Shown one piece after another: positions 41,530-52,647 of a stretch of 64,000 bases of DNA (the first letter of the stretch is position 1; each line of letters opens with the position of its first letter). The notes beneath the pieces were generated by a model. The model searched no databases. It was not told the DNA's origin and saw only the letters and a list, made by a program, of their open reading frames with translations. Location: the NCBI RefSeq assembly GCF_038396675.1, contig NC_088931.1, forward strand, positions 64,895,501-64,959,500, given 5' to 3'. The DNA is from Hydra vulgaris. Taxonomy: Eukaryota; Cnidaria; Hydrozoa; Anthoathecata; Hydridae. The translations under genes and the position numbers were made by a program.

Positions 41530-42300
41530 AACGAAGCTAACCAAGATGAATCCACTTTTTGAGCGCCTTAACTAAAGTTAGTTGATGATCTTCTAAATCA
41601 AGCTCTTGAAAAGATTGCAATGACTTAAGTGTTTTTTTTGGTCGTTTCAACAACGGTCGCACAGTTCCTATGCCCACACTTCCATTTTATTTGAGACGTT
41701 TGGTGAAGCCCTGTTGCTTCAGCCAAAATTTTCTAGCGAATGGGGCTTATACTAAAAAGAATATACAGCGATTGGATTTTGCCGAAATAGTTCTTGACCA
41801 CATGTGATGATTCTGCAAAATGAACGCCTGCTATGCTGAGACAATGCGCACTGCAAGGCATGTACAAAACTTTATGATTTTTCTCAAGAATGATAGCCTA
41901 CACTCCTTTATATACATTGGGCATGTTAGTCCCGTTATTATAGCCCTGGCCTCTATTATTCTTTAAATTAATTTGGTTTTTATCCAAAACGTCTATAATC
42001 AGAAAACGCTTTTTTAATATCCATTGGTTGTCAGCTCCTTGGCGGACAATTCGAAGAACAAAAGTGGTTTGTTCCTTATTAGACACATCCAAAGTTCCAT
42101 TAACAATTACGGAAAAATAAATGGCTATGTAGATCTCTTCGGCAATAGCAGCAAAAACAATTTCTCCGAATACCATAATGAACTCATTATGAGTTCTCGA
42201 TAAAGTACCGGTGTTGTAAAGTGAGGTGGTTCATTTAATATAACTAGATTGCATTTGATTCTGAATAAAACTTTCTTCCACAAAGCGGGGTCGTTTCCAA
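41530..42300 (-). pseudogene. hAT-type transposase relic (DUF4371, ZMYM1-like)
   Basis: The ORF at 42176-41898 reads YIAIYFSVIVNGTLDVSNKE, then TTFVLRIVR, and ends NRGQGYNNGTNMPNVYKGV. This is the DUF4371/hAT core block (YYSxxxDxTPDVSHxxQ to RGQGYDNAxNMxGxYxGV). The following frame continues VLYMPCSAHCLSIAG, then NYFGKIQSLYILFSIS, the CSAHxLNLxxxxA and FFGxxQxLYxFFSxS blocks. The Thr-Pro-Asp catalytic region is altered to TLD. Truncated on both sides. It is a different copy from the relic at 7.1-8.6 kb. Confidence 0.8.
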
Positions 42301-42579
42301 GTTGAATTGCCTCTTGATCCTAAATTAAAACAGCATTTAAGAATTATGGCATGCTTATAGTATTTACAGGTATTTCAAGAAATAAGAAAGTGTCCCAAAC
42401 TCACACAATTCTTCTTCTTCAGAGACCGTTGAAAATTATGTAGGGGAAGATGGCTTTTTTGGACTCAAGGGTTCATCTATTAGCATGGCCCATTTTAAAA
42501 AAATTTAAGTAAGATTTTAATAAAAAATTGTTTTAACAGTTTTGGAATGAAGTATAATGGAATATACGATTGTTAATAA

Positions 42580-42790
42580 GAGCAGCCGTGGCCCAGTGTT
42601 AGCGCACTTGCCTCAGAAACAAAGGATCCCTGGTTCAAACTCCACTTCTGGGCAAGTTTTGCGACATCGGTTAGGAAGGAGGCGTGAAATTCCAACTAAA
42701 TGCTCATCCGCGGTGCTCTGTGATAAGACCGTAAGAACTTCTTGAGGCACCTAAATAAAATTAAAAAAATTAAAAAATTAAAAAAAATAA
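42580..42790 (+). mobile_element. tRNA-derived SINE, family 2
   Basis: It begins GAGCAGCCGTGGCCCAGTG, has an A-box-like TGGCCCAGTGTTAGCGC and a B box GGTTCAAACTCC. The shared body is TTTTGCGACATCGGTTAGG, GCGGTGCTCTGTGATAAGAC and CGTAAGAACTTCTTGAGGCA, followed by an A-rich tail. It is the best-preserved copy of the family in the window. Confidence 0.85.
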
Positions 42791-43189
42791 AGCTTTTAAT
42801 CTATACCTTGACCACTTGGTCTGGCGTAGAGTTATAAAACGCTTTCTTTTTTTTTGTTGAACATTATTGAAGCCACCTTAATCCAGTGTACGTTTGTTAT
42901 TTATTAATTTTTTATAATTATTTCTGCAGCTTTTTGTTTGCCTTTGGACCATGAATCATGCTTTCGAAAACTGGACATGACATTTTTACTCTAAGATGTG
43001 TAATTGATAAACAATTGTACTGGGGAAGTATTACATTTCTATTGGAAAAACAAAAATTATTAATTACACGTCTAACTATTCAATTGTCTTATCACTAACT
43101 ATTATATTAACACTTTTCATTGACAAAGGACCGTTCCGGTGAAATAAGTGTCCTTTGAACTGACTTTAAAAAACAAGATTATCTTAATT

Positions 43190-43325
43190 TGCTAGATAGA
43201 ATAGTTGATTGATGATTGTTGATAGAATAGTTGATTGATGATTGCTGATAGAATAGTTGATTGATGATTGTTGATAGAATAGTTATCTTAAGTTGCTAGA
43301 ATAGTTGATTGATGATTGTTGAAGG
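43190..43325. repeat. 26-bp tandem repeat, about 4-5 copies
   Basis: The unit GATAGAATAGTTGATTGATG plus ATTGTT is repeated. The fourth interval has a short insertion (ATCTTAAGTTGCTAG). Confidence 0.9.
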
Positions 43326-43889
43326 TCTTGACTATTTTTATTTTATCAGAATTCAGAAAAAAAAATTAAAATTTCAAAATATCAAATAAATCGGAATCAA
43401 TGTATCGAGAAAGAATATTTGAAAAGTATTGGAATGAGACTAATTAAACTGATTTATGTTACATAAAATTAATAGTGTTTTAAAACAAGTAAAATTTAAA
43501 TTGGAGCCATTGCAATCTGTCCTTTCACCCTGAAAAAATGGAAATTGTGAAACTTTTTTCACAGTTGTGAAATTTAATTTAACCTAAATTTTAAGTTTAT
43601 CATTTTATAAAATTTTAAAAATCTTACAAAATATCTTACAAAAAAAAAAAAAACTTCTATTTTGTTTTAAATTGTATGTTTTTTCCTTAAAATCATGCAA
43701 AAAATCTTTTTTACCCGCACTGCAGGTGGGGTCGATGGATGCGATCAACGCCTCTTTTCGTACCAGTTACCCTTTGTTTCGCATTCACTTTGCTATAAAA
43801 GTCAAACAATATATTTATTTACTATAATAAACTACCTCTATTTACTATAATAAACTACCTTTTTCAAAAACAACTCCCCTTAGCAATTC

Positions 43890-44372
43890 CAAGGTATGTA
43901 TGTCCAAGGACCTGTATTAGATATACAAGTGCAGCCGTTGAAGACAATGAGCCAATGGAACTTTCCGATTATTCTGATAATATTGATGGTCTACCACCGC
44001 TTGAAAGTGATGACAGTGAAAATGATCTTGACATGATCTTCTCAACAGATAGTTGAATCATCAGACCTGAACTTTGACTTTGATGCACTGAATGTGGAGG
44101 ATTTTGTTCTCGTTAAATTTGATACAAAAATGAAAACGATTCATTATGTTGGACAAATCTGTGAAGAAGAAAATGTGAGAATGCTCAAATATTTGAAAAC
44201 GGAAAATTTAAAATCATACAAATTCATCTCTGTCAGTGAGCAATTATACGAGTTTATCAGAGATGATATCGTCTGCAAGCTTCCCGATCCAATGCAGCAT
44301 GGTGACACGGCTCGTGTCGGTCGACATTTGATTTTCGACTTTGATTTTTCAGTTTTTGCATACATTTCTTAA
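43890..44372 (+). pseudogene. Acidic ORF fragment with FVLVKF-HYVGQI domain, unidentified
   Basis: An upstream frame reads YTSAAVEDNEPMELSDYSDN then IDGLPPLESDDSENDLDMIF, a strongly acidic linker. After a one-frame change it reads SSDLNFDFDALNVEDFVLVK. The ORF at 44094-44372 then reads MKTIHYVGQICEEENVRMLK, DDIVCKLPDPMQHGDTAR and GRHLIFDFDFS. I have a general impression that FVLVKF-xxHYVGQI C-terminal modules occur in transposon-associated proteins of invertebrates, but I cannot name the family. Function unknown. Confidence 0.4.
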
Positions 44373-44769
44373 GATTTCTGATGAAAAAACTGTTGCTCTA
44401 AACTTTAGATGTGAACCTCTCAGCAGAAATGTGCGGAACTATGTTTTTAATTATGCTTTATTGCCAACATTTTATTGATTTTGTAAAAAACTGTTTATAG
44501 GATCAAAGTGCCCCATAGTGCAGATCAATGTGCCCCATATACGGGGCACCTTGATTCTTTGTAGGTGATGTTATAAAGTTGAGTTTTAGCTTACTAAATA
44601 TTATTTGTACCAAAATTAGCTTGTTGATTTGAATAAAGAAATAAATATTCTTTTTAAAATATTGAAAATAGTAGTGTTGTCTGCAATGGTTTTCAAATAA
44701 CCAACCATAAACCCTGAAAAGGATCAAGGTGCCCCCATCTCCTCTAATCTTTTGAACAATCTTTCTGAA

Positions 44770-46178
44770 GACAACTTAAATAAATTTTTTTAGAAACTCA
44801 AATAAATTTAATGAAAACCCCATATTTTGATCTTTATGAATTTAAAATCAAAAAAGATTTAAATTCCATTTCTATATTACACTTAAACATAAGAAGCATA
44901 CGTCAAAGTTTTGAAAATTTAAAGAATTTTTATTTATTATTAGTTACACGTTCGACGTCATATCTCTGTTAGAGACTGGGCACTGCCCAGTGGGCAGGAT
45001 TGAAAAGTCTCGATTTTTAAAAGGAATGACCTTTGTAAACTAAATTGGAAGTTCAAAAAATAATAAAAACGTTTAGAAGGGGGCAAACATAACTAACATA
45101 CTACCTATAAATATCTATTTAATATTAAGAAAAGACATTGTTATTAGTATTCCAAATTTTTAGTTATAGGCATTTAAAACTGCCTATAACAAAAAAATTA
45201 ATATTCCACATGCAATATCCTTATCTGAAACTAAATAGGTCTTTATAGGTAGCATTTTAGGTATTATTGTCCCTTTCTGATTGATTTTTTTTTTTTTTTT
45301 TTGAATTTCCAATTTAGTTTACAAAGGTCATTCCTCTTGAAAAAAAATACTTTTCAATCCTGCCTGACTTGGCATGATTCAGAAAGTCCACTAGAGTCGA
45401 GTTCTAATTATTGTTTGTCAAATTACAAACTAATTTACCTACCACGAAGAAGCAATAAAAAAAGACTAGGCATTTATGTACTTAAAAAGTATCGATTTAA
45501 TATAAAAAAGCAATTTAGTGTGGCAAATAACAGTTATAAAAGTTAATTTATTGAAGTAATTTATGCAAAACCTTAATTTATGCAAAAAGCAAAAAACATT
45601 ATAATAGGATGCATGTACCGACCACCTAGTGTTAAAATTAGATCATTTGAAGATTTTATCAAAAAAAGTATTTTAAAAACAAGCAAAGGAAAAAAAGATT
45701 ATGTATCCTTGGTGAAAAACTTGAACGCACTGACATATCAGAAATTTCCGAAAACGAAATCTTTTTTTGACATGTTATGTAATATACAATGTTTTGTCAG
45801 TAAATAATAAACCAACTAGGATAGAACTTCTGCAACTGCAATAGATAATATTTTTATTAACAATTATTTAGAAAACATCATTTGAGGCAGGAATATTTAA
45901 GACTGTAATTAGTGATCATTTCCCAATATACATAAATATAAAAAATATAAAAGTTATTCCAAATGATCTAACCAAAATTTTAAATAAAAAATAAACGCAA
46001 CCTTTCAACTTTTAGTAAAAATAATCTAACGAACAAATTATAGAGAACTAGAGTGATGTTTATAAAAGTCAAAATGCAAATGAAGCATGTCATTTATTTT
46101 TTAAACAAATTTCAAGAGTTTTTAATGAAGCTTGTCCTAATGAAGTATTAAAAATAAAAACAAAATAACTTGCTAATA
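44770..46178 (+). pseudogene. CR1-like LINE A copy 2, segment 1 (endonuclease region)
   Basis: Frames give ISILHLNIRSIRQSFENLKN (start of an apurinic endonuclease domain). After an interruption come SSNYCLSNYKLIYLPRRSNK, KKRLGIYVLKKY, AKNIIIGCMYRPPS and, near 45920, KTVISDHFPIYINIKN, which holds the SDHxPI endonuclease block. The segment is disrupted by an inverted duplication (44996-45365) and by stops, and is cut at 46178 by the Transib insertion. Removing 46179-49966 joins it in frame to segment 2 (CTTGCTAAT|CCCTGGATG). Confidence 0.8.
44996..45365. repeat. Inverted duplication inside LINE A
   Basis: AGGATTGAAAAGTCTCGATT through GGAAGTTCAA (44996-45056) is matched in inverse by 45300-45365 (TTGAATTTCCAATTTAGTTT through TTTTCAATCCT). 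The arms are about 60 bp, with about 245 bp between. The right arm carries the true endonuclease reading (SCLTWHDSES follows it). Confidence 0.85.
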
Positions 46179-46288
46179 CACAGTGGTCCAGTACCATGCC
46201 ATAAATACAAAAAAAAATTTTGTTTTATAATAAAACCAATTAAAAAATTAAATTATATATGTTATGTGGAAACCAGATTTAAATTTTT

Positions 46289-46352
46289 AAGGTCCGTAAT
46301 TTTAAAAAAAATTTGTTTAGGGTTTGAAGTTCAAAAATTGAAGAAATTTACA
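46289..46352 (+). repeat. 64-bp duplicated segment, 5' subterminal copy
   Basis: AAGGTCCGTAATTTTAAAAA through GAAGAAATTTACA is repeated with one mismatch at 48067-48130, inside the transposase gene. Confidence 0.95.
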
Positions 46353-46916
46353 TTTTTTCAGGCGAAAATCGGTCTACTAACTTTCATACTAGCTCACTCC
46401 TGCTGATGTCATAGATAAATCATTTTTTTAAATTATTCTTATAAAATATGGATAATCAAAATAAAATAATTCAAAATATACAACTTTATAAAAAAGGTAC
46501 AAATAACCGTATGTTTACTACTTTTTTTATTATAAATTGTTTGAAAATAAAACTTTGATCAACCAGGAAAATTTTCGCCCAGGTTTGCCCACCTTAAAAT
46601 TTTTTGCGTTTGAAAATGTCTTGTTTATAAAAAAGTTTTGGAAAAGTTTTGGCCATTCCAAACATGACGTAATTAAATTAAAATGCAGGTCCCCCTCTCA
46701 CTCCCGATGTTTTTTAATGAGTTTCAACCGTGATAATAAATAGCGGAATATAAAAGTATAAAAGCGGACCAAACAAAACATAAATAAAACAAAACAAATA
46801 AACAAAATCGAATAAACAAAATAATCAAAATATAATATTAAATACTTATTTAGCGGTGAAACTAATTTTAAATATGAGAAATAAGGACATTTTCGAATAC
46901 TTAATTAAAGGAAATT

Positions 46917-48864
46917 ATGAAAATAAATATTAAAAGTTTAATTAGTAAGGAAGCAGAAACCAAAGTTTGTATATTGATTGCTCAATGTTATCCGAACTAC
47001 AATCAAATGAGGTTAACCGAAAAATTTATGAAAAACTTTAAAAAGAAATGGAATGAGACAGGTAGACAAAAAGGAAGGTTTATAAATTGTTACGAGAAAT
47101 GGTTAAATATGGAATTTTTTGTAAACGAACTTCAACAGCAAGTTATAATAAAAAGTGTACAACGAGGTGCACCTTCAAAATCATTTGAAGATCTCTCAAC
47201 AAGGTCTAAGAAAAGAAGATCTTCAAAGATAACTGAAAAGTTAGATGTTACCACTGAAAGTCTGTTTCATGTCCTTATTCTTAATCTCAATAAAGAAGGC
47301 CGATTTAAAGATGCCAAAGTTATCAAACATTTGATGGAAAGTAAAACTGATGGATCCTGTAATATACCATGCTCTAAAAGCTATTCAGCAGAAGAAGCTT
47401 TAGCTTTAATGTTAGACTGTAGAATGAGTAGGACTGACTATCAAACTATCCGTCAAGGGGCCTTAGATAAAGGTTGCATGTTATACCCTGCCTACAATTT
47501 TATTGTGAAAGCTAAAAGTAATTGCATTCCAGATTCCGGAATTGTCACATAAAACTACAGTGCTTCTGTGAATCTTCAAGGAATAATGGACCATACTTCA
47601 AGCAGAATTTGGAAAGTTATGGATAAATCAAAACTACCTGAGCCTTGCAATACTCTTCTTCTTATAAGCAAAGTTGAATTCGATTGTTCATCTGGACAGC
47701 CTGTTTATAAACAGAGAACCGTAGATGAAAAGGACAGATTGCCAGTTGCAGTTAAAGAATCTCAGTTTCTTTCGTGTACAGTACCTGTGCAACTTGAAAT
47801 ACATGAGACTAATGTTATTCTATGGACTAACCCTAAAACATCCTCAACCCAATATTGTCGTCCTGTTTAAATACAATACATTAAAGAAAATCAGCAAGTT
47901 GTTAAAGCAGAATATGATTTTTTGTCAACTGAACTCAGATCAACAACCATAGACTTATTTTAAGTCAAGCACAAGTTAGAATGTACTATGATTGATGGGA
48001 AAGTTTCCACTCTTCTTTCTCCATTAAGTGATTCTTATCAAGTTTGCAATATATGTGGATTAAATTAAGGTCCGTAATTTTAAAAAAAATTTGTCTAGGG
48101 TTTGAAGTTCAAAAATTGAAGAAATTTACATGGCTTACAATAGACAACCAAATCAAATGTCTTTGGACCTTGGAATTCACACTCTCCATCTCTGGATTCA
48201 TTGTTTTGAATTTCTGTTACATATAGGACAGAGAAGAAGACCAGGATACAATGATTGCGGATTTTTTCATGCAAACACTCCTGAAAAAAAAAATAGTTGC
48301 AAATCGAAAAAAAGAAATTCAGGGAAAAATAAAAGATACACTCGAACTTATTGTTGATGTACAAAAAAGTGGTGGCTTTGGTACATCCAATGATGTAAAC
48401 ACAGCAAGAAGGGCATTTAGAAGCTATGAAACGTTTGCTGAAATACTTGGAATTGATAAGGATCTTGTTAAAAGATTTTTCATTATTCTTTGTGTATTGT
48501 CCCAATTGATCCAGATAAACTAGAAATATATTGCAAAGATACATTTAAGACATATGTAGCACATTTTAAATGGTATTCTATGCCTACTGGAGTGCACAAG
48601 ATGATTGTCCATTCACACCAGGTTGTAAGAGACAAGCCAGTTCCAATTGGCCTCTTATCTGAAGAAGCCCAGGAAAGTAGAAACAAAGATGTTAAAAATT
48701 TTCGAAAACATTTTACAAGAAAATTTTCTAGAAAAATTACAAATGAAGATGTAATGCAAAGATTACTCTGCTCATCAGATCCCTTTATTACTTCTATGAG
48801 GCGAAGTTCTGAATCAAAGGAGGAACTTGCTCTTCCAGCAGAATGTTTAGACCTTCTTTTTTAA
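46917..48864 (+). pseudogene. Transib transposase (RAG1 core-like), disrupted
   Basis: The reading starts at the ATG at 46917. The same frame stays in register to 48066, with in-frame TAA codons at 47550, 47868, 47961 and 48066. Family blocks: EEALALMLDCRMSRTDYQTI then RQGA, CMLYPAYNFIVKAKSNCIPD, LQGIMDHTSSRIW. The first Asp is in ISKVEFDCSSGQPVYKQ, then VILWTNPKTSSTQYCRPV, then the second Asp in CTMIDGKVSTLLS and the zinc-site CNICG. After an inserted 64-bp duplication (48067-48130) come two frame changes: HTLHLWIHCFEFLLHI, VDVQKSGGFGTSNDVNTARR, AEILGIDKDLVKRF. The Glu is in GLLSEEAQESRNKDVKNFRK, then RLLCSSDPFITSMR. The catalytic triad is still visible, but the gene is dead. In intact members it cuts at CAC-ended terminal repeats. 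Confidence 0.92.
48067..48130 (+). repeat. 64-bp duplicated segment, copy inside the transposase gene
   Basis: The second copy of 46289-46352. It falls directly after the CNICG zinc-site block and breaks the reading frame there. Confidence 0.95.
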
Positions 48865-48869
48865 TTTTC

Positions 48870-49954
48870 TTAATACAATTATATTCTTTATTGTATTCTT
48901 AACTGTAGTATTGATAATTAGGGTCCTAAATAGATTTACTTTATTTAAAGGATTTATTTTTTAAGTAGGGATTTGACACCTGTTTTATTTTTGTTTTTTA
49001 AAAAATCAAACCTTTTATAACTATGTATTTTTAAATAGCTCAGTTTAGTAAAAAAAAAAAAATTATAAATATTAAAGACAATACATTTTTATTTATAATC
49101 TCAGTGTAAAACCAAAGTTGTGCGTTCTTTTTAAGTAGTCGTATATTCTTTTTGTGCTCCCATATGCATAAAATATTCATGTCTGGGTAATTATAAAATA
49201 TGTGTCCTTGATGATTTTGTTTATTAATCGACCAGAAAGTCAAACTATTAAAATCAGTATTATGGAAATAAGTTTTATCACATAGATCTAAAAATAAATG
49301 TAAATGCAAAAAGTCACATGTTATGTCGTGTGTTCTTGGAGTGTTATTTTAGAGTTTGTTTTTTCTACACAATATTATTCGTAATACCATAAATCATAAA
49401 AATTATTAAATTAATTTAAATATTGTCATGTATCTACCTTTTCTCCTTGGTGTTGTCATTGTGTCAAATGGTTTGTCTACTTTTTGTCCTTGGTGTGCTA
49501 CTCTACATGTTTATGCAATCTATCAAGATGTAATAAATGTGTAATTTATCCTCCAGAGAATATTTAGCTAAAAGGTATTTCAAAAATGATTATGTTAAAA
49601 TAAGCACGTTAAATGTAAGCTATTACGCTATGTGTTCATGGTGTTCTGCACATGTATGATATTTATTCATTCAATAAAAATGTTTCATACATGCTGGTGA
49701 CTATTTATAGTTAATAGAAAGTTGAAAATTAAATATGAAAGACGTATCACATGTTTATTATTCGTTATTTCCTTTGTCCTTGGTTTCGCGCTATTGGTGT
49801 GTACTTTAGAGATATGACAACTAACATTACAATGATAGTGATAATGATAGTTACTGTTGGCCAGAGTATAATGAACATTCACCGAAAATTTTAGCTTTTT
49901 AGCTTCAAAATCGGCGAAGATATGATTTTTGCCTCAAAAGTGACATTTCTGAAC
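48870..49954. other. 3' non-coding arm of the Transib element
   Basis: AT-rich, with repeated phrases such as TTTGTCCTTGGTGTGC and TCCTTGGTTTCGCGC near 49480-49800. No second gene (for example a RAG2-like partner) was found in it. Confidence 0.6.
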
Positions 49955-49966
49955 AACTGTGTAATC

Positions 49967-50995
49967 CCTGGATGGCTAATCACTTATAAAATGCCCTAAA
50001 ACCAAACAAAATCGATAATAAATTTCTTAAGAATAAAAGCATAACTAATAAAAAAAATTATAAAACATACAAATACTTCTATATGGATTTTCAAAAAAAA
50101 AAAAGTATTACAGTAAAACAATTTACTATATGTAAGCTGGATATCAAAAAAACAAGAGCAGTAATCAATGCTATATTAGAAACAAATAAAAATAAAACTT
50201 CTTCACTACCAAAACGAATTAATATAAATAATAATGATATATTATACCCTAAAGAAATATCTAAAGAGTTTTATACATATATATATATATTTCACAAATG
50301 TTGGACTTGATCTAGCTAACAAAATTATGCCATCCTCGAATTCTTATAAAATCTATCAAACACCGTCAATTTAAAAAAATTTGTATGATTTTGACTTGAC
50401 ATTAAAAGAATTTTTTCTTCCATAAAAAATAAATCATCAGGATTTGACGATATACCAAATAATATACTAACTTCAAATAAAAAAAGCATTAGTAGACCGT
50501 TGTTCTATATAGTCAAACTTTTCTTGGACCAAGGAATATTTCCAGATGTACTAAAACTTGCAAAAGTAATTCCAATTTACAAAAATAGTTATCATTCAAA
50601 TGTTTCCAATTACAAGGCTATATCATTGCTTTCTGTATTTTCAAAGATATTCGAACGTGTAATTTATAATAGAATCTTTGACCATTAAACAAAAAACAAT
50701 TTTTTATCCAAAACAGTTTGGATTTCAGAAAAATCATTCAACTGAACATGCGAGTATTGAATTAGTTGATCAAATAAGTAATGGCTTTAATGAAAACAAG
50801 CTTACATGAGATACCTTTATTGATCTAACTAAAGCATTTGACACCGTTGATCATTGCATCTTGTTAAAAAAGTTAAAGTATTATGGGGTAATTAATAAGG
50901 ACTATAATTGGATTAAAGTTACCTTACTGATATAACACAATTTGTTCAAGACAAGGAATGCGGAATTTCCCATGTGGAGTACCATAAGGATCAAT
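49967..50995 (+). pseudogene. CR1-like LINE A copy 2, segment 2 (RT N-terminal region)
   Basis: It opens PWMANH, then KPNKIDNKFLKNKS and the ORF at 50083-50310 (KLDIKKTRAVINAILETNKN). The RT region follows: DDIPNNILTSNKKSISRPLF-like, [78 protein letters not shown] and CGVPxGSM. It is cut there by LINE B, then resumes at 52648 with LGPLLFLI. Stops are scattered, so it is inactive. Confidence 0.85.
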
Positions 50996-52647
50996 GCTTC
51001 TATTCGCAGCGATAAATGTAGTCTTCCAGGGTGGAATAGTTGTTATGTCACATGTGGTATAATAACTATTCCACCCTGTTCAACTCAGTCAAGCCAACAT
51101 ATAAATGACAACTTTATAGTTAAACACTGTAATCTTCTTAAAGATGATGCCTATCTTGTCACTCCTGATGAAGTCCAATCTATCATAAATCGTATGTCCT
51201 GTGGAAAAGCAGCTGACCATTTTGAACTTCAGTTGGAGCATTACCTCTATGCTAGCCCAAATTACTTTAATATTTTGTCTTTATGTTTTTCCTCCATGCT
51301 TTGCCATGGATACATGCCTATTGGTGCTTCACACTCTGTTATTTCTCCTGTGGTTAAAGATAAGAATGGTGACATCTCCAATTCTGCTAATTATTGTCCA
51401 ATTGCTTTGGTGACAATTTTCTCCAAGATTTTGGAACATATATTTGTCTCACGCATTAATGAAAGTTTCACTGGGACTCCAAACCCATTCGGATTTAAGA
51501 AAAACCATAGCACTTTTATGCCAGTTCTTATTTTAAAAGATATTTTAAATTTTTACCTATCACATGGCTCAAATATGCATGTGGCATTTATTAAAATCAG
51601 TAAAGCCTAAAATTATCTCTGGTGTAACTTTACGCTTACTTAATGTCTGGTATGTTGGTCAAACAGTTCAGATCCTTTGGGGTGGAATATTATCCAAAAC
51701 ATTTAAATCAGTAATGAAGTGCGACAAGGAGGTGTACTGTCTCCCCTTCTATTTAATATATTAATACTCTTAGTGTTTTACTCAATAAAACTAACGTAGG
51801 CTGTTGCTTGGGTTCTTCTCTTCTTAACCATCTTCTTTTTGCTGATAATATTGTCCTGTGTGCACTCTCAGCCAAAGGTCTCCAGATCTTACTTAACTTA
51901 TGCTCCAGTTATGCTGAAAACATGATATAGTTTATAACAATATCAAGTCTCAAATAATGTTTTTTTAAAATTATAGACTTCTTATAAATAGCCCTAGTTT
52001 CACATTATCTCGCATGGTTCTCGCATACACTAGTCATTATAAATATCTGGGTCACTTGATCCTAAACGATATGCAGGATGACAAAGATATTTTAAAACAC
52101 GTCCGCTCTATCTATGCTAAAGCTAACCTCATCCGTAGAAATTTCAGCTCTACATAGATACAAACAAAGATCATGTTATTTAAAGCCTTTTGCAGACCAA
52201 TCTATGGATGTCAGTTGTGGTATCTTTGGAGAAAAGACTCATTCCATCGCCTATGTGTTGCATATAATAATGCACTTCGCTTGATATTAAACAAGCCTAG
52301 ATGGAACAGTGCAAGTGAATTATTTGTGAAACATGGTGCCCATTCACTTAATGTTGTAATTCGCAAGAAACAATACTCCTCACTGTTACTGCTGCAGAAA
52401 AGTGAAAACCTCGTCATAAAACTTTTGTTAACTCAGACAGGTTCTTGTTGTCTCCACTGATGTTTAAATGGAGAGCTGAGTTATATTTATAACACTTTAA
52501 TTTCTTATCTTTGTTTTATTTATTTCTTCTTGGGTTTTGTTTATATTCAAGTGCGTTAGTCTTTTTTTATTCTAATCCACTTTATTTTACCCATTGTATA
52601 TTTATTATATTGGGCCTTGAGCCTGTCAATAAATTTTTTGATTGAAT
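50996..52647 (+). pseudogene. LINE B, 5'-truncated non-LTR retrotransposon, nested in LINE A
   Basis: An RT-region ORF of a different LINE lineage: DEVQSIINRMSCGKAADHFE, YMPIGASHSVISPVVKDKNG, SANYCPIALVTIFSKILEHI, NPFGFKKNHSTFMPVLILK. The catalytic region near 51835 (HLLFADNIVLCALSAKGLQ; normally YADD, here ADN) follows. The C-terminal part is FKAFCRPIYGCQLWYLWRK, then AYNNALRLILNKPRWNSASE. The tail ends ATAAATTTTTTGATTGAA. A deletion joins KISKA to the next block, and several frames are used, so it is dead. The flanks AATGCT and AATACT may be a short target duplication. Removing it joins the LINE A blocks CGVPxGSM and LGPLLFLI. Confidence 0.82.

Larger units (their letters stand above)
42443..44744. 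mobile_element. Possible TA-flanked DNA element
   Basis: The left end GGGGAAGATGGC and right end (reverse complement GAGGAGATGGGGGC) resemble each other, and TA flanks both sides. The right subterminal region has several GATCAAxGTGCCCC motifs and a CCCCATATACGGGG palindrome. It contains a SINE (42580), a 26-bp tandem repeat (43190) and an acidic ORF fragment (43890-44372). The end match is short and imperfect, so the borders are tentative. Confidence 0.35.
46179..49961 (+). mobile_element. Transib DNA transposon (RAG1-related superfamily)
   Basis: 3783 bp. The left end begins CACAGTGGTCCAG and the right end, reverse complemented, CACAGTTGTTCAG. Five-base flanks are TAATA (46174-46178) and TAATC (49962-49966), a 5-bp target duplication with one change, as expected for Transib. 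CACAGTG equals the RAG recombination-signal heptamer. A nonamer-like ACAAAAAAA follows after 21 bp on the left and GCAAAAATC after 22 bp on the right (each 7 of 9 to ACAAAAACC). The element carries one damaged transposase gene, 46917-48864. It sits inside the CR1-like LINE between its endonuclease and RT regions. Confidence 0.9.

Noticed and set aside
48870..49954. A RAG2-like partner gene in the Transib element
   Set aside because: Searched both strands for Kelch-type or PHD-type blocks and found none. The element is a plain single-gene Transib, not a RAG1-RAG2 type transposon.
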